64,000 nucleotides of DNA, from positions 1 to 64,000 of the forward strand of contig UQZJ01000015.1 of NCBI GenBank assembly GCA_900545495.1, written 5' to 3'. Under the pieces are notes generated by a model that ran no database searches, was not told the origin of the DNA, and worked only from the letters and a program-made list of their open reading frames with translations. The stretch's first letter is position 1. Each line of letters starts with the position of its first letter. The position numbers and the translations under genes were made by a program. Of the stretch, positions 35,682 to 42,894 are shown in pieces. Source of the DNA: an uncultured Eubacteriales bacterium (GTDB lineage: Bacteria > Bacillota > Clostridia > Oscillospirales > Oscillospiraceae).

Positions 35682-37025
35682 ATGAATTTAGTGACAAATG
35701 GCCGCCTCATCACCCGTGACGCAGGCGGGAAGGGCTACTATGAGCACGGCGCGGTGGCCTATGAGGGTACGAAGATCGTAGAAGTAGGCGAGGAGGCCGC
35801 TCTGCGCGCCAAATACGCCGACGCCCACATCATCGACGCCAAGGGCGGCGTCATCATGCCCGCCCTCATCAACGCCCACACCCACATCTACTCCGCGCTG
35901 GCCCGTGGCCTGAGCATCGTGGGCAACAACCCCACCAACTTCTATGAGGTGCTGGACGGCACATGGTGGGCCATCGACCGCCACCTGATGATGGACGGTA
36001 CCCGCGCCAGCGCCACCGCCCTGTATATGGACTCCATCAAGCAGGGCGTCACCACCATCTTTGACCACCACGCCAGCTACGGCGAGATCCCCGGCACCCT
36101 GCACACCATTGCCGAGGAGAGCAAGCGGCTGGGCCTCCGCTCCTGCCTGTGCTACGAGGTCTCTGACCGTGACGGCGAGGAGAAGTGCCTGCAGGCCATT
36201 CAGGAGAATGCGGACTTCATCACCGAGTGCGAGAAGAACCGCGACCCCATGCTGGCGGCCATGTTCGGCGGCCACGCCCTGTTCACCATCTCCGACAAGA
36301 CCTTTGACCGCATGGTGGCCGCCAACAACGGCCGTACCGGCTACCACATCCATGTCTCCGAGGGCATGAACGACGTATACGACTCCCTCCAGAACTACGG
36401 CCGCCGCCCGGTGCAGCGCTTGCAGGATCACGGCATTCTGGGCGAAAAGACCATCCTCGGCCACTGCATCCATGTGAACACCGCCGAGATGGACCTCATC
36501 AAGGAGACCGGCACCATGGTGGTGAACAACCCCGAGTCCAACATGGGCAACGCCATCGGCATCTGCCCGGTTTTGCAGCTCCACAAGCGGGGCATCCTGC
36601 TGGGCATGGGCACCGATGCCTACACCAATGATATGCTGGAAAGCCTGAAGGTGGCGCTGTGCTCCCAGCGGAGCCAGAACTGCCTGCCCAACGTGGGCTG
36701 GTGCGAGGTCACGGATATGCTGTTCCACAACAACGCCAAGATCGGCGCGCGGTACTTCCCCGATGAGCTGGGCGTGCTGAAGGCCGGCGCGGCGGCGGAC
36801 ATCATCGTCATGGACTACAAGCCATTCACCCCGTTCTCCGACGAGAACATCGACGGCCACATGATCTTCGGCATGACCGGCCGCCAGTGCCAGACCACCA
36901 TCGCCGCCGGTAAGGTGCTGATGCAGGATCGCGTGCTGGTGGGTATCGACGAGGAGGCGGAGAACGCCCACATTCTCGAGGCCGCCAAGAAGCTGTGGGG
37001 CGACCTGAACCACCGCGCCTATTAA
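35682..37025 (+). CDS. ssnA: SsnA-type putative aminohydrolase
   Basis: 447 aa; the ATG at 35682 follows GGGAGGT, and the longer open frame covers the leader RNA. It is an amidohydrolase-superfamily metalloenzyme: ALINAHTHIYSAL has metal-binding His66 and His68, with further metal or substrate residues in GYHIHVSEG, ILGHCIHV and GMGTDAYTND. Full-length SsnA is about 440 aa. SsnA genes accompany ygfK and xanthine-dehydrogenase genes in anaerobic purine/urate degradation clusters. The exact substrate is not certain; a guanine-deaminase-like ring hydrolysis is the family expectation. Confidence 0.93.
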   Translation: MNLVTNGRLITRDAGGKGYYEHGAVAYEGTKIVEVGEEAALRAKYADAHIIDAKGGVIMPALINAHTHIYSALARGLSIVGNNPTNFYEVLDGTWWAIDRHLMMDGTRASATALYMDSIKQGVTTIFDHHASYGEIPGTLHTIAEESKRLGLRSCLCYEVSDRDGEEKCLQAIQENADFITECEKNRDPMLAAMFGGHALFTISDKTFDRMVAANNGRTGYHIHVSEGMNDVYDSLQNYGRRPVQRLQDHGILGEKTILGHCIHVNTAEMDLIKETGTMVVNNPESNMGNAIGICPVLQLHKRGILLGMGTDAYTNDMLESLKVALCSQRSQNCLPNVGWCEVTDMLFHNNAKIGARYFPDELGVLKAGAAADIIVMDYKPFTPFSDENIDGHMIFGMTGRQCQTTIAAGKVLMQDRVLVGIDEEAENAHILEAAKKLWGDLNHRAY

Positions 37026-37031
37026 AGCCCT

Positions 37032-37057
37032 TAAAGGGGGGATACATCCCCCCTTTA
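37032..37057 (+). other. Hairpin after ssnA (TAAAGGGGGGAT/ATCCCCCCTTTA)
   Basis: A perfect 12-bp stem with a 2-base loop 6 bases past the ssnA stop. No T-run follows, so it may stabilise or process the mRNA 3' end rather than terminate. It is the first of several inverted repeats before ygfK. Confidence 0.6.
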
Positions 37058-37067
37058 GATTCCCCCT

Positions 37068-37151
37068 CACCAGTTGACATCGGTCACTGGTGTCGCCGCC
37101 CAAGGCGGCTGAATCGATGAATTTTTGCCACGCGCAGGTCGCGGCAAAAAT
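37068..37151 (+). repeat. Three consecutive inverted repeats in the ssnA-ygfK spacer
   Basis: CACCAGT (37068-37074)/ACTGGTG (37086-37092), GCCGCC (37095-37100)/GGCGGC (37104-37109), and ATTTTTGCC (37121-37129)/GGCAAAAAT (37143-37151). The spacer has no coding capacity. The AGGAGG site for ygfK comes just after it. Confidence 0.6.
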
Positions 37152-37192
37152 GTTTGAATGATTTGAAACCATAACCGCAAGGAGGATGACCT

Positions 37193-40144
37193 ATGTCTGA
37201 GAAAATGTATCCCATCCCATTCAAATCCCTGATGAACTGGGTGGTGGAGGAATACGCCGCGTCCGGCGAGATCTTCGGCGTGCGCAAGGCTTACCACGCC
37301 ACGGGCAAATCCCTGCCCATCTTCGGCGAGCGCATCGAGACGCCCTTCGGCCCCGCCGCCGGCCCCAACAGCCAACTGGCGCAGAATATCATCGCCGCCT
37401 ATATGGCCGGCGCCCGGTTCTTCGAGGTCAAGACCGTCCAGAAGATGGACGGCGCCGATCTGGCCGCCTGCGTCCCCCGCCCCTGCATCCTCGCCAACGA
37501 CGAGGGCTACAACCAGGAGTGGTCCACCGAGCTGACCGTGCCGCAGGCCATGGACGAGTACATCAAGGCGTGGTGCGCCCTGAAGGTGCTGAGCAAGGTC
37601 TATGGCTTCGGCGATCCCGACGGCTTCGTGTTCAATATGTCCGTGGGCTACGATCTGGAGGGCATCAAGGGCGAGAAGGTCAACACCTACATCGACGGCA
37701 TGATGGACGCCAACAAGACCGCCATCTTCGGCGAGTGCAAGGCGGTTCTGAAGGAGCTGTTCCCCGCGGAGAGCGGCTATATCGACGGTATCTCCCCCCG
37801 CGTCAGCCGCAGCGTCACCGTCTCCACCCTCCACGGTTGTCCCCCGGATGAGATCGAGCGTATCGCCTCCTACCTCATCACCGAGAAGCACCTGCACACC
37901 TTCGTCAAGTGCAACCCCACCATTCTGGGGTACGAGACGGCGCGGCGCATTCTGGACGGCATGGGCTACGACTACATCGTGTTCGACGACCACCACTTCA
38001 ACGAGGATCTGCAGTGGGTCGATGCCGTTCCCATGTTTGAGCGGCTGCAGGTGCTGGCGGACAGCAAGGGGCTGGAGTTCGGCCTGAAGCTCTCCAACAC
38101 CTTCCCTGTGGACACCACCCGGGGCGAGCTGCCCAACAACGAGATGTATATGTCCGGCCGCAGTCTGTTCCCCCTGACCATCGAGATGTGCCACCGCATC
38201 TCCCGCCAGTTCAAGGGCAAGATGCGGATCTCCTTCGCCGGCGGCGCGGAGTATTTCAACTGCGACAAGCTGTTCGCGGCGGGCATCTGGCCCATCACCG
38301 TGGCCACCACCATCCTCAAGCCCGGCGGCTACAACCGTCTGCACCAGATGGTGGAGAAGGTGGAGCCCATGGCGTATAAGCCCTTTGCCGGCACGGATAC
38401 GCAGGCCATCTGCGACATGAGCAGCGCCAGCCACACTGACGTCCACCATGTCAAGCCCATCAAGCCCCTGCCCAGCCGCAAGAGCGAGAAGCAGGTGCCT
38501 TGGATCGACTGCTTCACCGCGCCCTGCAAGGGCGGTTGCCCCATCGCGCAGGATATTCCCGAGTATATGGAGCTGTGCAATAAGGGCCTGTACGGCCCGG
38601 CGCTGAAGCTCATCACCGAGAAGAACCCCCTGCCGTTCATTACCGGCACCATCTGCGCCCACCGCTGCCAGACCAAGTGCAGCCGCAATTTCTATGACGA
38701 GTCCGTCCGCATCCGGGATACCAAGCTGCTGGCGGCGCAGAAGGGCTACAACGCCCTGATGGCCTCCATCAAGATGCCGGAGCGCGTGGCAGGCAAGCGG
38801 GTCGCCATCATCGGCGGCGGCCCCACCGGCATCGCCGCCGCCTACTTCTGCGGCAGAGCCGGTATCGAGACGACGATCTTCGAGCGGGAGAGCTGTCTGG
38901 GCGGCGTACCCCGCCATGTGATCCCCGGCTTCCGTATCGCCAACGAGGTCATCGAGAAGGATATCGCCCTCATGGAGCGCTACGGCGTGGAGGTCAAGTG
39001 CGGCGCGCCCGCCCCCTCCGTGGACGAGCTGAAGAAGATGGGCTACACCCACATCCTGCTGGCTGTGGGCGCATGGAAGCCCGGCAAGCTGGATATCGCC
39101 GGCGATGTGGCAGGCGCCATCCAGTGGATGAAGGGCGTGAAGGCCGGCAACATCGGCGTGGCCGGGAATATCGCCGTTATCGGCGGCGGAAACACCGCCA
39201 TGGATGCGGCGCGCCTTGCCAAGCGCAGCGGTGCGGAGCATGTGACGCTGGTATACCGCCGTACCCGCAAGTATATGCCTGCCGACGAGCATGAGCTGGC
39301 GCTGGCACTGGCCGACGGCGTGGAATTTGCCGAGCTGGCCGCCCCCGTCAAGCAGGCCGACGGCGTGCTGCAATGTGAGAAGATGGTGCTGGGCGAGGCG
39401 GACGCCTCCGGCCGCCGCAGTCCCGTGGGCAGCGGTGAATTCTTCCACATCCCCTGCGATCTGGTGATCTCCGCCGTGGGCGAGCAGGTGGACGATGCTC
39501 TGATGGCCGCCAACGGCATCGAGCTGGATAAGAAGGGCCGTCCCGCCTTCCAGACCAATGTGGCCGGCGTGTACGCCGCCGGTGACGCCAAGCGTGGCCC
39601 CGCCACCGTGGTGGAGGGCATCGCCGACGCCGCCGCCTTTGCCGAGGCGGTCATCGGCACCGCACACACCTACGACATCCCGGAGCAGGCCTACGTCACC
39701 AAGGCGGACGCCGAGGCCAAGAAGGGGATCCTGGCCATGAGCGGGTGTGTCTGCCGGGAGGGTGAGCGCTGCCTCCAGTGCGCCACCGTGTGTGAGAACT
39801 GCGTGGATTCCTGCCCCAACCGCGCCAATGTGACCATCCGCATGGCCGACGGCAGCCACCAGATCGTCCATGTGGACAAGATGTGCAACGAGTGCGGCAA
39901 CTGCACCCAGTTCTGCCCCTACGCCTCCGAGCCGTGCCACGACAAGTTCACCCTGTTCCAGACCGCCGAGGATATGACGGATTCCCACAACGCCGGTGTG
40001 CTGTTCCTGGGCGGCGACAAGGTGCGCGTCCGCACCTTCGGCGAGCCGAAGGACTACGATCTGTCCGGGAAGAACGAGCTGCCTGCCGAGCTGGAGACGC
40101 TCATCGTCACCATCCGCGACAAGTACGCCTACCTGTACAACTGA
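37193..40144 (+). CDS. ygfK: YgfK-type iron-sulfur flavoprotein (putative selenate reductase subunit)
   Basis: 983 aa, ATG after AAGGAGG. An N-terminal dihydropyrimidine-dehydrogenase-like TIM-barrel region (about 1-400) precedes CTAPCKGGCPIA near 441 (GltD-type iron-sulfur entry). An FAD fold starts near 537 (VAIIGGGPTGIAAAYF) and an NAD(P)H fold near 660 (AVIGGGNTAMDAARLAKR). Two Cys clusters near 851-915 include CNECGNCTQFCPYASEPC. YgfK is a member of anaerobic purine-degradation loci; the selenate reductase name comes from E. coli phenotypes. It probably reduces or oxidises a purine-derived ring. It follows ssnA in the same direction. Confidence 0.93.
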   Translation: MSEKMYPIPFKSLMNWVVEEYAASGEIFGVRKAYHATGKSLPIFGERIETPFGPAAGPNSQLAQNIIAAYMAGARFFEVKTVQKMDGADLAACVPRPCILANDEGYNQEWSTELTVPQAMDEYIKAWCALKVLSKVYGFGDPDGFVFNMSVGYDLEGIKGEKVNTYIDGMMDANKTAIFGECKAVLKELFPAESGYIDGISPRVSRSVTVSTLHGCPPDEIERIASYLITEKHLHTFVKCNPTILGYETARRILDGMGYDYIVFDDHHFNEDLQWVDAVPMFERLQVLADSKGLEFGLKLSNTFPVDTTRGELPNNEMYMSGRSLFPLTIEMCHRISRQFKGKMRISFAGGAEYFNCDKLFAAGIWPITVATTILKPGGYNRLHQMVEKVEPMAYKPFAGTDTQAICDMSSASHTDVHHVKPIKPLPSRKSEKQVPWIDCFTAPCKGGCPIAQDIPEYMELCNKGLYGPALKLITEKNPLPFITGTICAHRCQTKCSRNFYDESVRIRDTKLLAAQKGYNALMASIKMPERVAGKRVAIIGGGPTGIAAAYFCGRAGIETTIFERESCLGGVPRHVIPGFRIANEVIEKDIALMERYGVEVKCGAPAPSVDELKKMGYTHILLAVGAWKPGKLDIAGDVAGAIQWMKGVKAGNIGVAGNIAVIGGGNTAMDAARLAKRSGAEHVTLVYRRTRKYMPADEHELALALADGVEFAELAAPVKQADGVLQCEKMVLGEADASGRRSPVGSGEFFHIPCDLVISAVGEQVDDALMAANGIELDKKGRPAFQTNVAGVYAAGDAKRGPATVVEGIADAAAFAEAVIGTAHTYDIPEQAYVTKADAEAKKGILAMSGCVCREGERCLQCATVCENCVDSCPNRANVTIRMADGSHQIVHVDKMCNECGNCTQFCPYASEPCHDKFTLFQTAEDMTDSHNAGVLFLGGDKVRVRTFGEPKDYDLSGKNELPAELETLIVTIRDKYAYLYN

Positions 40145-40151
40145 GCCAAAA

Positions 40152-40172
40152 CAAAAAAGAGCCGCCGCAGGA
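40152..40172. terminator. Left half of a split bidirectional terminator
   Basis: An A-run followed by GAGCCGCCGCAGGA, 8 bases after the ygfK stop. Its complement TCCTGCGGCGGTTC plus a T-run lies at 41148-41168, 975 bp away, with one G-T pair. Together they would form a terminator of the same style as those at 30099, 44840 and 51226. See the finding on the insertion. Confidence 0.6.
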
Positions 40173-40177
40173 TTGCT

Positions 40178-40376
40178 GGGTGTACGTAAGACAGTATTGC
40201 GCTAAGATTGACGAAGCGGCACGAAACCGCATGGAGCTGATCGTGCCGGAGTTGGCGAAGCGAAACGGCGTGACCGAGAAACTGAAAGCCGACACCAAAT
40301 GGAATGGGTACGGCAGATGAACGCTTGCAAGGCACAGGCAGAGGAAATTGTGAAAATCGAATTGATTTATGATTGA
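40178..40376 (+). pseudogene. tnpV: TnpV-like transposon protein remnant, truncated and frameshifted
   Basis: The first frame reads DEAARNRMELIVPELAKRNG followed by VTEKLKAD, then stops at 40318. A one-base shift near 40298 restores MEWVRQMNACKAQAEEIVKI and ELIYD, ending at the TGA at 40374-40376. The joined C-terminal sequence matches the TnpV family carried by Clostridia transposons. The N-terminal half is missing, and the reading begins inside the left inverted end. Non-functional. Confidence 0.75.
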
Positions 40377-40382
40377 GCGAGG

Positions 40383-40414
40383 AAGTCCGGGCAGAAAACT
40401 GTTCGGACTTTTCT
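40383..40414 (+). terminator. Terminator after the tnpV remnant
   Basis: AAGTCCGggCAG (40383-40394) pairs with CTGttCGGACTT (40399-40410) around an AAAA loop, then TTCTC. Confidence 0.75.
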
Positions 40415-40458
40415 CATATAGTCCAAAATGACGGTAGAATTGTTCACAAGTTTTATGG

Positions 40459-40464
40459 TATAAT
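40459..40464 (+). promoter_or_regulatory. -10 element of the small membrane-protein gene
   Basis: A perfect TATAAT in an AT-rich stretch, 52 bases before the GTG start. The -35 is weak (TAGAAT at 40435-40440, 18-base spacer). Confidence 0.5.
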
Positions 40465-40516
40465 TTGAATACAAAAATTGAGCAACAAATCGGGATTTGC
40501 AAAGGAGCGTGATTAT

Positions 40517-40783
40517 GTGAATGGTACAGTATTTACAGTTTTTGTTTTACCATTTTTGATTGGAGTAGTTATCAGATTGATGTTTCTTAAATGGAAAAGA
40601 GGTTATTTTTTATCGGGTGTTTTTGCTCTAATCTCAGTCATAGTATGGCTTTGGACCAAACACCTTGCTAATCGCGGAGTTGACGGAACGGTAATGCTTT
40701 GGGCTTTGATGGCAACCGAACTTACAGTTGGTTCGTTAATTGTTGGCGGAATATCACTTTTGATTATAAAGATAAAACGCTAG
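40517..40783 (+). CDS. Small three-helix membrane protein on the mobile element
   Basis: 88 aa. The GTG at 40517 has AAAGGAG 9 bases upstream; an upstream TTG at 40478 would add 13 residues without a ribosome site. Three hydrophobic segments (about 4-21, 30-47 and 61-83) are separated by basic turns (KWKRGYF). Codon use is strikingly AT-rich compared with the chromosome, supporting a recent foreign origin. No family was recognised. It is cargo of the element; its role is unknown. Confidence 0.7.
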   Translation: MNGTVFTVFVLPFLIGVVIRLMFLKWKRGYFLSGVFALISVIVWLWTKHLANRGVDGTVMLWALMATELTVGSLIVGGISLLIIKIKR

Positions 40784-41087
40784 GAGGAAGACCATATCCC
40801 TCGCTTTATATGAAACGGTAAATTAACATTTGTCGCACTGATAAAATCCCTTTAGGAACTAAAGGGCGCACTTCTATACTCTCTGTCGAGAGTAGTGCGT
40901 CCTGGGTCGCTTCATTCCCGGTCAGCAGAAGAAAACTGCCCGACCGAGAATGCTTCGTCACGACCTTCCGTCAAGGTGGCTACACCCCCTTGCACTGCTA
41001 AAGCGGCTACCCCCTGTGGGCTTGCCGTCCGCAAACGGTTTTGACAAACCGTTTGCCGCCAGCAAGTTTGAAGATTAGACATAAACA
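40784..41087. other. Hairpin-rich non-coding segment of the mobile element
   Basis: No gene is visible. Inverted repeats include CCCTTT-aggaact-AAAGGG (about 40848-40866), CGCACT...ACTCTC-tgtc-GAGAGT-AGTGCG (40867-40899), a CATTC..CGGTC / GACCG..GAATG dyad (about 40913-40956), and GCAAACGGTTT/AAACCGTTTGC (41031-41056). Two similar strings, GGCTACACCCCCTTG and GGCTACCCCCTGTGG, lie between. A transfer origin or recombination region is possible but unproven. Confidence 0.5.
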
Positions 41088-41121
41088 AATCCTCCGCATG
41101 GTCTAAGCCATACGGAGGATT
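41088..41121. terminator. Hairpin near the right end of the mobile element
   Basis: AATCCTCCGCATGG pairs with CCATACGGAGGATT, with one mismatch and a 6-base loop. It sits directly inside the right inverted end and may insulate the element from outside transcription. No strong T-run is present. Confidence 0.5.
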
Positions 41122-41147
41122 AACTGTTTTACGGACACCCGTCTATC

Positions 41148-41168
41148 TCCTGCGGCGGTTCTTTTTTG
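41148..41168. terminator. Right half of the split bidirectional terminator
   Basis: TCCTGCGGCGGTTC plus a T-run, the partner of 40152-40172. On its own it cannot form the stem, so the ACT-protein gene to its right has lost its close terminator. Confidence 0.6.
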
Positions 41169-41206
41169 CGGTCAAAACAGGGAGCTGCGCTTTTGTGTAC
41201 GGCGGT

Positions 41207-41644
41207 TCAGCCCGCCAGGATCTCGAATTTCAGCACGCCCTCGGCGGAGGCGGCACGGGCCATCAGCTCCTCCAGCGCATCCACCATCTCGCTGGTCTCG
41301 GCGGAGATGGTCACGCCGGCGCAGCCGTTGGTGGGGATGGTCTGGTTGATGGTGAGAATATTTGCGCCGGAATTGGCAAAAATAGACAGGTAATTGGACA
41401 GCACGCCGGGAATATCCTTTAGCAGTGCGTAGAACGTGATGATATGGCCTGCCCGCATATTCTGGAAGGGCTGGACGGCGTCCTTGTACTTGTAAAAGGC
41501 GCTGCGGCTGATGCCCACCATGCGGGCGGCCTCGCCCACGGTGGCGGCCTCGCCCACCTGCAGCATACGCTTGGCCTCTGCGACCTTGATAAAGACCTCC
41601 GGCAGCGCCTCTGCCGAGACCAGATAGTATTTCTTCTTCTCCAT
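41207..41644 (-). CDS. ACT-domain protein with N-terminal HTH-like region (UPF0735/PheB-like)
   Basis: 145 aa; the ATG at 41644 has GGAGG 7 bases upstream. An N-terminal helical region with GEAARMVGISRSAFYKYKDA resembles a small HTH. The C-terminal ACT domain (about 70-140) has DIPGVLSNYLSIFANSGANI, the usual amino-acid-binding turn. Family members are called PheB-like or UPF0735; ligand and target are not settled. It is transcribed toward ygfK and away from the permease gene. Confidence 0.9.
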   Translation of the reverse strand: MEKKKYYLVSAEALPEVFIKVAEAKRMLQVGEAATVGEAARMVGISRSAFYKYKDAVQPFQNMRAGHIITFYALLKDIPGVLSNYLSIFANSGANILTINQTIPTNGCAGVTISAETSEMVDALEELMARAASAEGVLKFEILAG

Positions 41645-41766
41645 GATTTCCTCCAAGGTGTCCGCGTTGTGTGTACATTTGTAAATTATGAGGTAATACT
41701 ATCACAGGAAAGCGGGGATGACAAGAAAAAAATTGTAAAATGTCTGTGAAAAAGGGGGCGAACGCC

Positions 41767-42828
41767 ATGAGGCGGCGGAGGGAGCTGCTGTTTCAACTGA
41801 TCTGGTGGGCGGCTGTGGCCGGCGTGGGCTGGCTGACGCTGCGGTACGCGCTGGTGTGGCTGCTGCCGTTTCTGCTGGCGCTGGGGGCGGCGTCGCTGCT
41901 GGAGCCGCTGATCGAGGCGGCGCGCCGGAGGCTGCACCTGCGGCGGGGCTTTACGGCGGCGGTGCTGACGCTGGTGCTGGTGGGCGGTTTGCTGGCGGTG
42001 CTGATCGTGCTGGCGGTGCAGGTGGTGGAACAGGCGGTATCGCTGGTGTCCTCCCTCCCGGCACTGCTGGCGGCACTGCCGGATACGCTGGCAGCGCTGG
42101 AGCGGCGGCTGGAGAGCTTCTGCGCCGCCTGCCCGGAGGGGGTGGGGCGGACGGCGCAGGGGCTGCTGATGGGACTGCCGGAGGCGGCGTCCCGTCTGGC
42201 GGGACAGCTCTCCGCCGCCGTTTTGCAGGGTGCGGCGCGGATCATGGGGGCGCTGCCCCGGGTGCTGCTGGCCTGCGGCACCACGGTGCTGGCGGTGTTC
42301 TTCACCCTCAGCGCCTACCCGGAGGTGATGGCCTTTTTCCGGCGGCAGTTGGGATCGGAGCTGGACAGAGCCAGAGGGGTGAAGGCCAGCGTGTTCGCCA
42401 CGCTGGGGAAGTGGCTGAAGGCGGAATGTATCCTGCTGGCGGTGACATTCTGCCAGCTGCTGGTGGGACTGCTGCTGATCCGGCAGGAGTACGCCCTGCT
42501 GCTGGCGGCGCTGATCGCCTTGATCGACGCGCTGCCGGTGTTCGGGACGGGGACGGTGCTGGCGCCGTGGGCGGCGGTGGAGTGCCTGCTGGGAAACGTG
42601 CCAAAGGGCGCGGCGCTGCTGGCGCTGTTCGCGGTGATCTCCGTGGTGCGCAGCGTGCTGGAGCCGAAGCTGGTGGCGGCGCAGGCGGGGCTGCCGCCGC
42701 TGGCGTCGCTGGCGGCCATGTATGTGGGCTTCTGCGCGGCGGGCGTGGCGGGCATGGTGCTGGCGCCGGTGCTGTTGCTGCTGGTCAAGCAGCTGCGGGA
42801 CGGGGGCTATATCCGGCTGTGGAGGTAG
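41767..42828 (+). CDS. AI-2E family transporter / YtvI-like permease
   Basis: 353 aa; the ATG at 41767 has AAGGGGG 9 bases upstream, and an earlier in-frame ATG at 41740 has none. It has about eight membrane helices, a soluble loop after the third, and the C-terminal block ALIDALPVFGTGTVLAPWA typical of the AI-2E/PerM/YtvI superfamily. These are membrane proteins of varied or unknown substrates; autoinducer-2 export is not implied. It sits between the ACT regulator and the hydantoinase. Confidence 0.9.
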   Translation: MRRRRELLFQLIWWAAVAGVGWLTLRYALVWLLPFLLALGAASLLEPLIEAARRRLHLRRGFTAAVLTLVLVGGLLAVLIVLAVQVVEQAVSLVSSLPALLAALPDTLAALERRLESFCAACPEGVGRTAQGLLMGLPEAASRLAGQLSAAVLQGAARIMGALPRVLLACGTTVLAVFFTLSAYPEVMAFFRRQLGSELDRARGVKASVFATLGKWLKAECILLAVTFCQLLVGLLLIRQEYALLLAALIALIDALPVFGTGTVLAPWAAVECLLGNVPKGAALLALFAVISVVRSVLEPKLVAAQAGLPPLASLAAMYVGFCAAGVAGMVLAPVLLLLVKQLRDGGYIRLWR

Positions 42829-42857
42829 TTGCCACCGGGAAAAGAAGGTGCTATAAT
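42829..42857 (+). promoter_or_regulatory. Promoter of the hydantoinase gene
   Basis: -35 TTGCCA (42829-42834), a 17-base spacer, and -10 TATAAT (42852-42857). It begins immediately after the permease stop. The mtaB promoter has the same two boxes and spacing. Confidence 0.85.
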
Positions 42858-42894
42858 AGCGCCAAACCTACAAAAGAGGACAGGAGGCACCGGG

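Larger units (their letters stand above)
40178..41141. mobile_element. Small degraded mobile element with inverted ends
   Basis: The left end GGGTGTACGTAAGACAG (40178-40194) is the inverse of the right end CTGTTTTACGGACACCC (41124-41140), with 15 of 17 bases matching. The interior is much more AT-rich than the flanks. It carries a frameshifted TnpV remnant, a small membrane-protein gene and a hairpin-rich non-coding segment. No transposase is present, so it should be non-autonomous. Target-site duplications are not obvious. Confidence 0.65.

Noticed and set aside
40784..41087. Group II intron or CRISPR array
   Set aside because: No intron domain V sequence and no regularly spaced direct repeats were seen; the dyads are unrelated to one another.
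40178..41141. Complete insertion sequence
   Set aside because: No transposase frame of normal length exists. Only a frameshifted TnpV tail and a small membrane-protein gene are present.
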